The notes beneath the pieces were generated by a model that saw only the letters and a list, made by a program, of their open reading frames with translations, made no database searches and was not told the DNA's origin. Position numbers and translations under genes: made by a program. Shown here piece by piece: positions 1-8,555 of a stretch of DNA of 64,000 nt; positions within the stretch are counted from its first letter, which is position 1, and the number at the start of each line of letters is the position of its first letter. Source of the stretch: Vreelandella olivaria (GTDB taxonomy: Bacteria; Pseudomonadota; Gammaproteobacteria; Pseudomonadales; Halomonadaceae); assembly GCF_023507745.1 (NCBI RefSeq), contig NZ_JALPZO010000182.1, positions 62,001 through 126,000 of the forward strand, given 5' to 3'.

Positions 1-511
1 GCACATCGGCAATGCCTTCGATTTCCTCTTTCAGGCGCCGGGCGATGGTAATGCGTTCGCGGGTATCCAACTGACCGGAGAGACCAATCGTCAGAACGGG
101 AAATTCAGAGACGTTCACTTCCATAACCCGCGGCTCTTCGGCTTCATCCGGCAGGCTACTGCGGGCAATATCCACACGCTCCCGCACATCGGAAAGGGCG
201 GCATTAGGGTCAAAGCCAGGGTCAAACTCAAGTGTAACGGAACCGTGGCCCTCACTGGATTGCGCTGTAAATTTGCGCAGCCCTTCAATACCCCTTAGCT
301 CCTGCTCCATGGGGCGGATCAGCAGGCGCTCGCCATCCTCGGGACTCACCCCTTCCAGAGAAAGCGAGACGTAAATAATTGGAATGGTGACGTCCGGGTT
401 GGCCTCTTTGGGAATGAACTGCCATGCGGCAGTACCTGCCAGCAATAGGCCTACCAGCAGCAGCAGGGTAGTGCGCGTATGGGTCAGCGCCGCATTAATT
501 AACTGGCGCAT
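1..511 (-). CDS. RND efflux transporter permease, N-terminal part (cut by window start)
   Basis: The visible 170 residues begin MRQLINAALTH, followed by one hydrophobic helix (about residues 15-32, TLLLLVGLLLAGTAAW) and the start of a periplasmic porter domain. The segment with IPKEANPDVTIP, the downstream EGVSPEDGERL and the LIRPMEQELRGIEGL stretch are the usual N-terminal signature of RND (AcrB/MexB/CzcA superfamily) pumps. The ATG at 511 overlaps the end of the adaptor gene by 17 nt, so the two are translated from one message. The protein would export a hydrophobic or cationic compound by proton antiport across the inner membrane, working with the adaptor next to it. The substrate cannot be told from this fragment. 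No outer-membrane factor is visible here; more than 80 percent of the gene lies outside the window. Confidence 0.9.
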   Translation of the reverse strand, partial: MRQLINAALTHTRTTLLLLVGLLLAGTAAWQFIPKEANPDVTIPIIYVSLSLEGVSPEDGERLLIRPMEQELRGIEGLRKFTAQSSEGHGSVTLEFDPGFDPNAALSDVRERVDIARSSLPDEAEEPRVMEVNVSEFPVLTIGLSGQLDTRERITIARRLKEEIEGIADV

Positions 512-1622
512 GACCACCTTCCTGAGCGGAGGGAAGTGTCTCGTTGGAGTGTGCTTCCTCCGCAGGAACAGGGGTGACTGTCTCACCCGGTTCCACCAAG
601 CCAGCTCCCAGGGTGATGAGGTGTAGTGGGTCCGGCAGGCCGGTGACATAGGCGCGTTCGATATCGGCACTTACCAGGGTAACCGCGCTTTGAGCCACCT
701 GGTTGTCGTCCACTACGTGTTTAACGGCCAGTTGCCCTGGTTCATTCAAACTCAATAGCGCAGGCGAGAGAGTATGTACCTGGCGCGGAGGCAGTGTGAC
801 CGTAAACTCTGCGCTACCTCCCGCCAGACGTTGCCTGCCGGGGTTATCCAACGTTACTTCAATATAGAATGTACGCGTCGACTCCTCTGCCCGACTGCTG
901 ATATGCGAAACCTCGCCGGTGAGCGTATTGCCATTCAATAGCCTGGCCGTTACGGGTAAGCCAACGCTAAGCTCGCCCACCTGCTGTTGAGATACCCAGG
1001 CGGTTCCAGTCAGGCGCCGGTCATCAATCAGGCGTCCCCACTCTTCGCCGGGTTGCAATAAATCACCCAGCTCCACCTGCACCCGGTCAAGTACTCCCTC
1101 AAACGGTGCGGTAGGGCGGGTATCGTTAAGCTGCTTCTGTAATTGGGCTACCTGGGCTGCGCTGGCGCTTAGGGCGCTTTGTAAACGCAGCAACTCAGGC
1201 TGGGAGATCAGTTCGCGACGGCGCAGGTTCTGTGCTCCAGCGTATTCGGCTTGTGCCACGGCCAACTCATCCTGTGCTTGCTGTAAACGCTCAGGCAGGG
1301 CTTCATTGTCCAGTACCAACAGCGTTTCTCCCTGAGCTACCATGCCGCCCTGGACAATCGGTTTTTCCGCGACAAAGCCTGCTACATTAGCGCGTAGAAT
1401 GGTTTCACGCTCGGCGGTTAACTGGCCTTGAATAATTTGCCGGGGAATGTAAGGCGTGCTGTGCTGAATTACCACCTCGACCCGTGGTGCCGACTCATTC
1501 TCGGTTGCGCTTGTTTCAGGGGCTGTGGTTTGAAAACGCTGAAAGTCGCCAAAGGCCAGCCATATCACCAGCACCAGTACCAGTAAGCTGGCCAGGGCAT
1601 AAGAGTAGGGGATTCGTCGCAT
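495..1622 (-). CDS. RND efflux periplasmic adaptor (membrane fusion protein)
   Basis: A 375-residue protein with an uncleaved N-terminal membrane anchor (about residues 8-24), a lipoyl-like half (GFVAEKPIVQGGMVAQGE, about 82-100), a helical hairpin rich in Gln and Ala (about 105-165), the second lipoyl half (TAPFEGVLDRVQVELGD, about 170-187) and a beta-barrel domain. This is the order of HlyD/AcrA-type adaptors. It bridges the inner-membrane pump and an outer-membrane channel. It is the first gene of a two-gene operon with the RND permease that follows. It lies divergent from mdh, so its promoter should be in 1623-1770. The C-terminal tail (about the last 30 residues) is low in complexity. 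The substrate is unknown. Confidence 0.9.
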   Translation of the reverse strand: MRRIPYSYALASLLVLVLVIWLAFGDFQRFQTTAPETSATENESAPRVEVVIQHSTPYIPRQIIQGQLTAERETILRANVAGFVAEKPIVQGGMVAQGETLLVLDNEALPERLQQAQDELAVAQAEYAGAQNLRRRELISQPELLRLQSALSASAAQVAQLQKQLNDTRPTAPFEGVLDRVQVELGDLLQPGEEWGRLIDDRRLTGTAWVSQQQVGELSVGLPVTARLLNGNTLTGEVSHISSRAEESTRTFYIEVTLDNPGRQRLAGGSAEFTVTLPPRQVHTLSPALLSLNEPGQLAVKHVVDDNQVAQSAVTLVSADIERAYVTGLPDPLHLITLGAGLVEPGETVTPVPAEEAHSNETLPSAQEGGHAPVN

Positions 1623-1771
1623 GGGGTGTTTATATCCCTATTAACACAAAAGTATCGCCAAAGATAAGTAATGCTGAGGGCAGGGTATATAGCCCGTCAC
1701 ACAATAGCGCAACTGGCGCCTCTCAGCGAGTACCAAGCAGGCACGTTAATGGGTAGTAGCCTCATGTCTGA

Positions 1772-1800
1772 TTGAGTTTTTGGGCGTGTGGGCATACCAT
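1772..1800 (+). promoter_or_regulatory. Candidate promoter for mdh
   Basis: TTGAGT (1772-1777) and TACCAT (1795-1800) are separated by exactly 17 nt and lie about 55 nt before the mdh start codon. Each hexamer matches four of six sigma-70 consensus bases. It is a reasonable but unproven site; no other good pair is seen between the two divergent genes. Confidence 0.35.
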
Positions 1801-1856
1801 CTTGGCGTCTTGAGTTCTGTCGACCCACCCTCAGGCGAACCAACCAAGGAGCAATG

Positions 1857-2831
1857 ATGAAAGATCCAGTACGTATTGCGATTACCGGCGGTGCCGGCCA
1901 GATCAGCTACTCTCTTATTTTCCGCATCGCCGCTGGCGACATGCTGGGGCCGGATCAGCCTGTCATTCTCCAGCTTTTGGAAATCCCCCAGGCAATGGAC
2001 GCCCTGAGTGGCGTGGTGATGGAAGTCAACGACTGTGCCTTCCCTCTGGTACAGGATATCGTGGCGACCGACGACCCCAACGTAGCGTTCAAAGATGCCG
2101 ACTTCGCGCTGCTGGTAGGTGCCCGTCCACGTGGGCCGGGTATGGAGCGTAAAGATCTGCTGGAAGCCAACGCCGCGATCTTCTCTGTACAAGGTAAAGC
2201 GCTGAACGATCATGCAAGCCGTGATGTGAAAGTGCTGGTGGTTGGTAACCCAGCCAACACCAACGCGCTGATTGCTTCCTGCAACGCACCGGATCTGGAT
2301 GCAGGCCAGTTCACCGCCATGACACGTCTGGATCATAACCGTGCTTTGACCCAGTTGGCACAAAAAACCGGCAAGCACGTCACCGACGTTGAAAATATGA
2401 TCATCTGGGGCAACCACAGTGCCACCCAGTATCCGGATCTGGCCCAGTGCACAGTCGATGGCAAAGCCGCTTTCGATCTGGTCGATCGTGACTGGTATGA
2501 AAACGACTTTATCCCCACTGTGCAGCAGCGCGGCGCCGCGATCATTAAAGCGCGTGGTGCTTCTTCTGCGGCATCTGCCGCCTCTTCCGCAATTGATCAC
2601 ATGCATGATTGGGCGCTGGGCAGCAAAGGCATCGTCAGCATGGCTATTCCGTCTGACGGCAGCTACGGCATTGCTGAAGGCATCATCTACTCCTACCCGG
2701 TACGTTGCCAGGGTGGTAAATACGAAATCGTTCAAGGCTTCGAGCTGGACGAGTTCAGTAAAGAGAAGATGCAAGCCACCGAGAAAGAGCTGCGTGAAGA
2801 GCGTGCTGCCGTCGAGCACCTGCTCGGCTAA
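1857..2831 (+). CDS. mdh: Malate dehydrogenase (NAD-dependent)
   Basis: Interconverts malate and oxaloacetate with NAD in the TCA cycle in the cytoplasm. The protein (324 residues) starts [17 protein letters not shown], giving the glycine-rich NAD-binding loop at about residues 10-16. The substrate-binding arginines lie in [14 protein letters not shown] (about 90-105), a third in TRLDHNRA, and the catalytic His is in [12 protein letters not shown] (about 185-195). Length and motifs fit the 320-330-residue cytosolic-type group of MDH. The open frame extends upstream to 1788, but AAGGAG at 1846-1851 places the start at ATG 1857 (5 nt spacing), or less well at ATG 1854. It is monocistronic, with a terminator just after it. 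A 357-residue antisense frame fully overlaps it and is taken to be a codon-use shadow. Confidence 0.96.
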   Translation: MKDPVRIAITGGAGQISYSLIFRIAAGDMLGPDQPVILQLLEIPQAMDALSGVVMEVNDCAFPLVQDIVATDDPNVAFKDADFALLVGARPRGPGMERKDLLEANAAIFSVQGKALNDHASRDVKVLVVGNPANTNALIASCNAPDLDAGQFTAMTRLDHNRALTQLAQKTGKHVTDVENMIIWGNHSATQYPDLAQCTVDGKAAFDLVDRDWYENDFIPTVQQRGAAIIKARGASSAASAASSAIDHMHDWALGSKGIVSMAIPSDGSYGIAEGIIYSYPVRCQGGKYEIVQGFELDEFSKEKMQATEKELREERAAVEHLLG

Positions 2832-2861
2832 ACGCGCCTCCTGGCAGCACCGGTAAACGCA

Positions 2862-2895
2862 AACCCCGCAAGCCCCAGCTTGTGGGGTTTTTTAT
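2862..2895 (+). terminator. Rho-independent terminator of mdh
   Basis: Stem AACCCCGCAAGC pairs with GCTTGTGGGGTT around a CCCA loop (one G-T pair) and is followed by a run of T residues. It begins 30 nt after the mdh stop codon. Confidence 0.9.
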
Positions 2896-2983
2896 TGCTT
2901 GCTAGGTTGCTGATGCGCTGCTCGAATTTTTGGTAAAAAGAGTGTCAAATAGCTAGGTGAGTATTTGAGTATAAGGAGGAGGT

Positions 2984-3217
2984 ATGCAGGCAATTGAATT
3001 TGAGACAGACATCCAGAATGGCATTGTTAAAATTCCTGATGAGTATGCACATTTAAAAAACCGGCATGCAAGGATCGTTGTGTTTTATGAAAATACAGCA
3101 GTGGAGACTGGTGAGTCTGCTCAACCTTCCGGTGTGGATTTTACGTCTGTTAAAGCTCCCACTCTGACAACTCATGATGGCGTCGAATATCAGCGGGGCC
3201 TCCGGGATGAGTGGTAA
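2984..3217 (+). CDS. Small antitoxin-like protein upstream of a broken PIN toxin
   Basis: A 77-residue acidic protein (starts MQAIEFETDIQNGIVKIPDE, ends GLRDEW) with a very strong ribosome binding site AAGGAGGAGG ending one base before the ATG. The N-terminal beta-rich part with IKIP-like spacing is typical of the small proteins that precede PIN-domain toxins, and its last 11 nt overlap the start of the PIN-domain reading frame. I infer it is the antitoxin of a type II VapBC-like pair; I do not recognise the exact family. The antitoxin frame itself is intact although its partner is broken, which is the expected order of decay. Codon use is more AT-rich than in the flanking housekeeping genes. 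Confidence 0.6.
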   Translation: MQAIEFETDIQNGIVKIPDEYAHLKNRHARIVVFYENTAVETGESAQPSGVDFTSVKAPTLTTHDGVEYQRGLRDEW

Positions 3218-3576
3218 TTAGCTACTCGATACCAATGTGTTTATCAATGCCATTAATCGGCAGTTGTGCCTACCTGCTGCGCATTATTTCTACTCTATTA
3301 TCACAGAACTTGAACTCTTGGCTTTCCCAGAATTGCCTTTAGAAGAAGAAAAAGCCATTTCAGCAATATTGGCCAAATTAGCTAGGGTAGAACTAGATCA
3401 CCAAGTTAAAACCGAAACTATCAAGGTACGGCGTAGGACACAGATGGAAACTACCCGATAGCATCATTTCTGCTTCTGCATTTGTCACGGCAGCTACGTT
3501 AGTCACTGATGATGTCAAGCTGGCAGTGAAGCATTCGGGTAATGTGATCTCGCTTAACACTCTTCTTAATCTCTAA
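3207..3576 (+). pseudogene. PIN-domain (VapC-like) toxin, inactivated by a stop codon and a frameshift
   Basis: Reading from ATG 3207 gives MSGN, then TAG (3219-3221), then LLDTNVFINAINRQ, the classical first acidic motif of PIN ribonucleases. The frame continues through ITELELLAFPELPLEEEKA to about 3437. An extra A at 3438 then shifts the frame; removing it restores RRHRWKLPDSIISASAFV and LVTDDVKLAVKHSG, giving the later acidic residues, with a stop at 3574-3576. The rebuilt protein would be about 122 residues, normal for the family. A functional product would be an RNase toxin held by the antitoxin just upstream. Two separate lesions make sequencing error unlikely to be the whole story. The remaining in-frame piece could start at GTG 3237 but would lack the first catalytic Asp. 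Confidence 0.85.
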
Positions 3577-3599
3577 TTATTTAATTTTTTTAGAATGTT

Positions 3600-3760
3600 G
3601 TAGCGTGTGGTAAGCGCAGCACACCCGCGAGCATTTTGTATAAGCACAGCGCGCAGCGGTGCTGGGGTTGGTTAAAGTGGCATGATTGGGCGGCTGGCGC
3701 CGCCATTCGCGGGTGCCTCGTTTGCTCGTTCCTCGCACCCTCGTTGTTACCACGCGCTAC
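3600..3760 (+). repeat. REP/BIME repeat, complete copy
   Basis: The element is bounded by inverted 14-mers: GTAGCGTGTGGTAA at 3600-3613 and TTACCACGCGCTAC at 3747-3760. Between them lie ACCCGCGAGCATTTTGTATA, GCAGCGGTGCTGGGG, a short palindrome GGCGGCTGGCGCCGCC and CGCGGGTGCCTCGTTTGCTC. The same organisation recurs at 56297-56456 next to the REP-associated transposase gene. Together with the copy at 3800 it fills the 314-base space between the PIN remnant and the next gene. Confidence 0.85.
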
Positions 3761-3799
3761 GGGACGTGCTTCCACCAGGCGTTATAAGGGCGTGATTTT

Positions 3800-3872
3800 G
3801 TAGCGCGTGGTAAGCGTAGCGCACCCGCGGAGCATTTTGTATAAGTACAACGCGAAGCGGTGCCGGGGGTTG
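3800..3872 (+). repeat. REP repeat, left-arm copy
   Basis: A single arm of the same repeat: GTAGCGCGTGGTAAGCGTAG, then CACCCGCGGAGCATTTTGTA and GAAGCGGTGCCGGGGGTTG. It lies in direct orientation 40 nt after the first element and ends 19 nt from the HAD-hydrolase stop codon, so it may end transcripts of that gene. Confidence 0.8.
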
Positions 3873-3890
3873 TACGGAGTCACTTACACC

Positions 3891-4547
3891 TCAGCCCCGC
3901 AAACTCATAATCCGCCAGTTGCGCTCTTCGGCAATTTTGCGAAGGGTATCGTCGGGGTCAACCGCCACGGGGTGGTCTACCTTCTCAAGCAGCGGCAGGT
4001 CATTGTGAGAGTCGCTGTAAAACCAGGCGCCATCCATTGAAATATCCTGCTGCTCATGCCACTGCTGCAAGCGGGTGACTTTGCCTTCGCGGTAACTGGG
4101 AACCCCGGAAACCCGCCCTGTGTAGCGGCCGTTTTTTACTTCAGGATTCACTGCAATTAAGTGATCCACGCCCAGACGTTCTGCAATGGGCGCGGTGATA
4201 AAATGGTTGGTTGCGGTAATAATCATCAGCGTATCGCCTTTAGCGCGATGACGGGCTAACAGCTCTTCTGCCTTGGGTAAAATGTTGGGTTCAATTTTGC
4301 TGGCCATAAACTGCTGATGCCAGGCAGCCAGTTGTTCGGGTGTATTATCGGCAAGTGGCTTAAGCGCCATCTCTAAAAACGCCGCCATATCCAGGGTGCC
4401 TGCGTTGTAATCGGCCATGAAGCGCTCATTGGCTTCCCGGTAAGCAACAGGATCGACGGCGCCCTGTTCGAGTAAAAACTCTCCCCAGGCATGATCGCTG
4501 TCGATGGATAGCAGCGTATTATCCAAATCGAAAATGGCCAGACTCAC
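3891..4547 (-). CDS. HAD-IB family phosphatase (SerB-like; histidinol-phosphatase candidate)
   Basis: A 218-residue cytoplasmic HAD hydrolase. The nucleophile motif is FDLDNTLLSIDSD (about residues 6-18), motif II is the Thr in IITATNHF (about 108-115), the motif III Lys is in REGKVTRL, and motif IV is FYSDSHNDLPLL (about 178-189). The helical cap between motifs I and II makes it subclass IB, like phosphoserine phosphatase. It sits divergent from rppH-ptsP, the same position as Pseudomonas aeruginosa PA0335, which I recall being reported as a histidinol-phosphate phosphatase. That function is therefore the best guess, by position and family only; a general phosphoserine phosphatase-like role remains possible. 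The start ATG 4547 follows GGGGAGCGCC, a usable ribosome binding site. Confidence 0.85.
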   Translation of the reverse strand: MSLAIFDLDNTLLSIDSDHAWGEFLLEQGAVDPVAYREANERFMADYNAGTLDMAAFLEMALKPLADNTPEQLAAWHQQFMASKIEPNILPKAEELLARHRAKGDTLMIITATNHFITAPIAERLGVDHLIAVNPEVKNGRYTGRVSGVPSYREGKVTRLQQWHEQQDISMDGAWFYSDSHNDLPLLEKVDHPVAVDPDDTLRKIAEERNWRIMSLRG

Positions 4548-4735
4548 GGCGCTCCCCTTATCGTTTTATGGTGGTCGTTAATTGCAGTGCACAAAGCGGC
4601 GGATTATCGCAGAGTCGCTCTGGCTTTCCCACCAATTGAGAGTAAGCGTTAACCAGTTAGCGTTATATTGTATTGATACGCTTGTCTCCCTTGTGGAAAA
4701 ATGGGGACAACTGAAAATTTATAAAGGTGATGTCC

Positions 4736-5230
4736 GTGATCGACGCTGACGGCTTTCGCCCCAATGTTGGCATTATTATTGCCAATAGCCAGGGGCAACT
4801 GCTTTGGGCGCGTCGTGTAGGACAAAATGCGTGGCAATTCCCCCAGGGAGGCATCAAAGCAAGCGAGACTCCACAACAAGCACTTTTTCGTGAGCTTCAC
4901 GAAGAGATCGGCCTAACCGCCGACGATGTTGATATTGTCGCCTGCACCCGGGGCTGGCTGCGCTACCGTCTGCCACGACGCATGATTCGTACCCACTCGC
5001 AACCGGTCTGTATAGGCCAGAAGCAGAAGTGGTTTTTACTTAAGATTCGCTGTCAAGAGAACCGAATCTGTATGACGGCCACCCCAAAACCAGAATTCGA
5101 TGGTTGGCGCTGGGTAAGCTACTGGTACCCTCTGGGGCAAGTAGTGCCGTTTAAACGAGAGGTATATCGGCGCGCGTTAAGAGAGCTTTCTCCCCGCGTA
5201 CAGCGCCTGGCACAAGATAACGAAGGATAA
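4736..5230 (+). CDS. rppH: RNA pyrophosphohydrolase (Nudix)
   Basis: Removes pyrophosphate from the 5' end of primary transcripts to start their decay. The protein (164 residues) carries the full Nudix box [20 protein letters not shown] (about residues 38-57) and a C-terminal region typical of RppH ([32 protein letters not shown]). The start is chosen at GTG 4736 because it gives [12 protein letters not shown], aligning with the canonical MIDDDGYRPNVG, and because AAAGG at 4723-4727 is 8 nt upstream; the in-frame GTG 4727 and ATG 4730 are too close to it. It is followed by ptsP, as in Pseudomonas and E. coli. Confidence 0.95.
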   Translation: MIDADGFRPNVGIIIANSQGQLLWARRVGQNAWQFPQGGIKASETPQQALFRELHEEIGLTADDVDIVACTRGWLRYRLPRRMIRTHSQPVCIGQKQKWFLLKIRCQENRICMTATPKPEFDGWRWVSYWYPLGQVVPFKREVYRRALRELSPRVQRLAQDNEG

Positions 5231-5239
5231 CAAGCACTT

Positions 5240-5260
5240 CACTGCCCTGTTTGGGCAGTG
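5240..5260 (+). other. Intercistronic hairpin between rppH and ptsP
   Basis: CACTGCCC (5240-5247) pairs perfectly with GGGCAGTG (5253-5260) across a TGTTT loop, 10 nt after the rppH stop. No T run follows, so it is more likely an RNA-processing or stability element, or a weak attenuator, than a terminator. Confidence 0.6.
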
Positions 5261-5298
5261 AGGGCTGCTGTAAAAATCCCTCAGCGAGGCAAACACAA

Positions 5299-7578
5299 GT
5301 GAATAGTAAAACCTCCATGCTTGAGGTGCTACGACGCGTTATTCAGGAAGTGAATGGCGCACGAAACCTCGACGCCGCGCTGTCAACAATGGTACGCCGC
5401 ATACGTAAAGCCATGCAGACGGATGTCTGCTCTTTCTATCTCTATGATAAAGAGCTGGAATCGCTGGTGTTGATGGAAACGATAGGTTTGCGTACCCAGG
5501 CGGTAGGTCGTGTCATTCTGCCGCTAGGCGAAGGCCTGGTGGGGCTGGTTGCCAAGCGCAGTGAGCCGCTTAACCTGGAAGACGCACAGTCTCACTCCCA
5601 TTTCCGCTATTTTGAAGCCACAGGCGAAGAGCGCTACTCAAGTTTTCTCGGTGTGCCGATTATGCACCAGCGCCATATGCTGGGAGTACTGGTGGTACAG
5701 CAGGCGGAAAAACGCCGCTATGATGATGAAGATGAAGCTTTTCTGGTAACCATGGCTGCCCAGTTGGCAGGGGTATTGGCTCATGCGCTGGCCACCGGTA
5801 ACTTCACTCGCCCGGCACTGCCCGGCGGTCAGGCGATGTTCAAAGGTGTGGCGGCCTCTCCAGGTATGGCCATGGGGGAAGCAGTGGTAATTACACCGCC
5901 AGCCGACCTCAACAGTGTGCCCGACCTGATCCCCAGCGATCAGGAGTTTGAGATCGCCCGTCTGAAAGAAGCCATTGCCAAAACCCGTGATGAGATCCGC
6001 GCAGCGGCGGAGCGTTTGGTCAACCGTATTTCCTCCCAGGAACTGGCGCTGTTTGATGTGTACCAGCAAATGCTGGGAGAAGCAGCGCTGTCGGAGGAGG
6101 TTGAAAAGCGCATCCGTGAAGGACAATGGGCGCCCGGTGCGCTTGCTGATGTCGTGCGCCGTCACGTGCAATATCTTGAACGTGTTGATGATGACTACTT
6201 ACGTGAGCGTGCAGCAGATATTCGTGACCTTGGCCGCCGTGTGCTGGCGCATTTACAGGAAGATACCCCCTCAACGCCGGAAACCTATCCAGATAACGCC
6301 ATTCTTGTGGGTGACGAAATCAGTGTGGCAATGCTAGGTGAAGTACCTAGGGATAAGCTCAAAGGGTTGGTATCTGTACGTGGCTCCAGTACTTCACATG
6401 TCGCGATTGTTGCCCGTGCCATGGGGATACCCACTGTGTTGGGCATGGTCGACCTGCCGCTGCCGCGTCTAAATGGTGCGCCGGTAGTCCTGGATGGTCA
6501 CCGGGGCAGGCTGTTTGTGCGTCCTGCCGCAGAGCTGAAAACCCGTTACGCCAGTCTGATCGCTGAAGAAAAAGCCCTCAGTGAAGTGCTGGAGCATGAG
6601 CAAGACCTGCCCAGTGAAACCCCAGATGGCCATGTTATGCCGCTGATGGTAAACACTGGCTTGGCGGTGGATGCTACGGCACTGCTGAAAAGTCGCATTG
6701 GTGGGGTAGGGCTGTATCGCACGGAAGTGCCGTTTATGATTACCGAGCGCTTCCCTGGTGAAAAAGAACAAATGCGCATGTACCGTGAGCAGCTTGAAGG
6801 CTTTGCGCCATTGCCCGTTGTCATGCGTACACTGGATATTGGCGGCGATAAGGATCTGCCGTACTTTCCCATTGAGGAAGCCAACCCCTTCCTGGGCTGG
6901 CGCGGTATGCGGGTAACCCTGGATCACCCGGAAGTATTAATGGTGCAGCTACGGGCCATGCTCATGGCTTCCCACGACGTAGGCAACCTCTATGTTCTCT
7001 TCCCGATGATTACCAACGTCGAAGAGGTAGACGAAGCCTTGCGCCTGCTGGACCGAGCTATTGTCGAGTTGGGTGAGGAGGGTATCGTGGTCACACGCCC
7101 TAAAGTAGGCGTAATGATTGAAGTGCCCGCCACCATCTACCAAATGGATGCATTGGCAAAACGGGTCGATTTCTTCTCAGTAGGTAGTAATGATTTAACC
7201 CAGTACCTGCTTGCGGTCGATCGTAACAACCCACGTGTATCAAGTCTGTACGATGCTTTGCACCCAGCGCTGTTGGGGGCGCTGCAAGAGTTATCTCAAG
7301 ATGCCAAGCGACTCAATAAGCCGATTTCCCTATGTGGAGAACTGGCGGGGGACCCGGCTGGAGCGCTGCTGCTAATGGCGATGGGATTCGACAGCCTCTC
7401 AATGAATGCTCCCAGCCTGCCCAAAGTTCGAGCGGCGATTCGTAGGGTAACGCTGGTGGATGCACAGGTTCTGCTCGAAGAAATTATGCAGTTGGATACC
7501 CCCACACAAGTACATGAGCATCTGAATAAGCGCCTGGATGACTGGCAGCTTTCACATCTGCTGCCACCACGGGATTGA
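5299..7578 (+). CDS. ptsP: PTS-Ntr phosphoenolpyruvate-protein phosphotransferase (EI-Ntr)
   Basis: First enzyme of the nitrogen phosphotransferase chain: it takes phosphate from PEP and passes it to NPr. Domains in order: GAF sensor (about residues 10-150), PEP-utiliser N-terminal domain (about 170-290), mobile domain with the phospho-accepting His in SSTSHVAIVARAMG (about 350-375), and the PEP-binding TIM barrel with GLYRTEVPFM, VGSNDLTQYLLAVDRNNP and a C-terminal Cys in SLCGELAGD. The start is set at GTG 5299, with GAGG about 9 nt upstream, giving 759 residues, which matches the length I know for Pseudomonas PtsP; the open frame reaches back to TTG 5251 inside the hairpin, which is unlikely. 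An alternative is ATG 5317. It is probably cotranscribed with rppH. Confidence 0.96.
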   Translation: MNSKTSMLEVLRRVIQEVNGARNLDAALSTMVRRIRKAMQTDVCSFYLYDKELESLVLMETIGLRTQAVGRVILPLGEGLVGLVAKRSEPLNLEDAQSHSHFRYFEATGEERYSSFLGVPIMHQRHMLGVLVVQQAEKRRYDDEDEAFLVTMAAQLAGVLAHALATGNFTRPALPGGQAMFKGVAASPGMAMGEAVVITPPADLNSVPDLIPSDQEFEIARLKEAIAKTRDEIRAAAERLVNRISSQELALFDVYQQMLGEAALSEEVEKRIREGQWAPGALADVVRRHVQYLERVDDDYLRERAADIRDLGRRVLAHLQEDTPSTPETYPDNAILVGDEISVAMLGEVPRDKLKGLVSVRGSSTSHVAIVARAMGIPTVLGMVDLPLPRLNGAPVVLDGHRGRLFVRPAAELKTRYASLIAEEKALSEVLEHEQDLPSETPDGHVMPLMVNTGLAVDATALLKSRIGGVGLYRTEVPFMITERFPGEKEQMRMYREQLEGFAPLPVVMRTLDIGGDKDLPYFPIEEANPFLGWRGMRVTLDHPEVLMVQLRAMLMASHDVGNLYVLFPMITNVEEVDEALRLLDRAIVELGEEGIVVTRPKVGVMIEVPATIYQMDALAKRVDFFSVGSNDLTQYLLAVDRNNPRVSSLYDALHPALLGALQELSQDAKRLNKPISLCGELAGDPAGALLLMAMGFDSLSMNAPSLPKVRAAIRRVTLVDAQVLLEEIMQLDTPTQVHEHLNKRLDDWQLSHLLPPRD

Positions 7579-7606
7579 TACCGCTTTATTCGAAGGGCTG
7601 ATGGGG

Positions 7607-8383
7607 CTAGGTCAGTTCTGAAGAGGTGGAAAGGGTGGTTTCGCCCTCAAAGCAGCCTAGTGGTCCAAAACGCTGCTCGGTAATGCAGATATGCCCCGCC
7701 TTATCCATGCTTAGCCAAGTGGTAGCGCGGGTGCCATAGCGCTCCCCCACAATAAAAGCGGCGGAAAGCTGGCGCTCCAGTTCAATGCCCACTCCCGTAT
7801 CGGGTAACGCTGAATCGGGTGCCTGTGTAGGGTTATGCAGGGCGTGTTGAGTCAAATAGCGCCAGTTTTCCGGTGTACTGGTCGCCATAGCCTCCCGTAC
7901 GGCTTTGAGTTTAGGCCAGGGCGTATTCAGCGTGTCATTCGAAAGGCCATGTACACCTGCCGGTACTTCGTTTAGCGTGATACTGTAGCGGCCCCGGTGT
8001 AAGTGCCATAGATGCTCGTTGGTGCCGACCAGCAGGTTAAACCCGGCATAGTGCCGGGCGCCAGAGATGGCTAGCATTTTTAGCCAAGTCTCGATGTTGT
8101 CGCTTTGCAGGGCACTGGCAACCAGTTCACCACGGCTTGGTGCATTGGCGGGGGTGGCAAGCTGTGGGTCGCGAACATTGGTCAGCGCCGCGACCAGGCC
8201 ACTCTTCCGGTCTGCCGCCAGCCAGGTGCCGCCCGCCTCCAGATCCCGCCCACCCAAAAGGTCGGGGGCATCGTTCCAATAGGCGAGTGGCGCGCTAGGG
8301 CGCGCGTAAAATTCATCACGGTTCCCGGCCAAACGTAGGGGGTGGGGGGTACCTGGAGCCCAGGAAAAGGTTATCAAACACAT
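7607..8383 (-). CDS. NRDE (TANGO2-like) family protein
   Basis: A 258-residue protein starting MCLITFSWAPG with the diagnostic GNRDEFYARP (about residues 20-29) and GGRDLEAGGTWLA (about 45-58). The Cys at position 2 may become an N-terminal nucleophile after Met removal, as in Ntn hydrolases, which this family resembles in fold. The eukaryotic relatives (TANGO2, HRG-9) have been linked to heme handling, but the bacterial function is not settled. The open frame extends to 8515; ATG 8383 is chosen because it restores the conserved MC start. It converges with ptsP and is divergent from the receiver-domain gene at 8556. Confidence 0.88.
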   Translation of the reverse strand: MCLITFSWAPGTPHPLRLAGNRDEFYARPSAPLAYWNDAPDLLGGRDLEAGGTWLAADRKSGLVAALTNVRDPQLATPANAPSRGELVASALQSDNIETWLKMLAISGARHYAGFNLLVGTNEHLWHLHRGRYSITLNEVPAGVHGLSNDTLNTPWPKLKAVREAMATSTPENWRYLTQHALHNPTQAPDSALPDTGVGIELERQLSAAFIVGERYGTRATTWLSMDKAGHICITEQRFGPLGCFEGETTLSTSSELT

Positions 8384-8555
8384 AGTGAACTCTCTATTCC
8401 CTCTAAAATTGGGCAGGAAGAGTGCCATCCCCTCCAGGAGCGGCATGACAGCATTGTGGTGTAGTCGTACACTAACCTTATATCCAGACGTTTTACCACA
8501 GCGTGGGCTGCTCATCCGGTAAGGAAATTACCCGCTACCCAGGAACGCACGATCT

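Noticed and set aside
1746..2819. 357-codon open frame antisense to mdh
   Set aside because: It mirrors mdh codon by codon, has no ribosome binding site or recognisable domain, and mdh itself is certain.
3237..3461. GTG-started 74-codon frame as a separate small gene
   Set aside because: It is the middle part of the broken PIN gene and would lack the first catalytic acidic motif.
3590..3775. Short minus-strand open frame over the REP repeat
   Set aside because: Similar peptides appear wherever the REP is translated; it is repeat sequence, not a gene.
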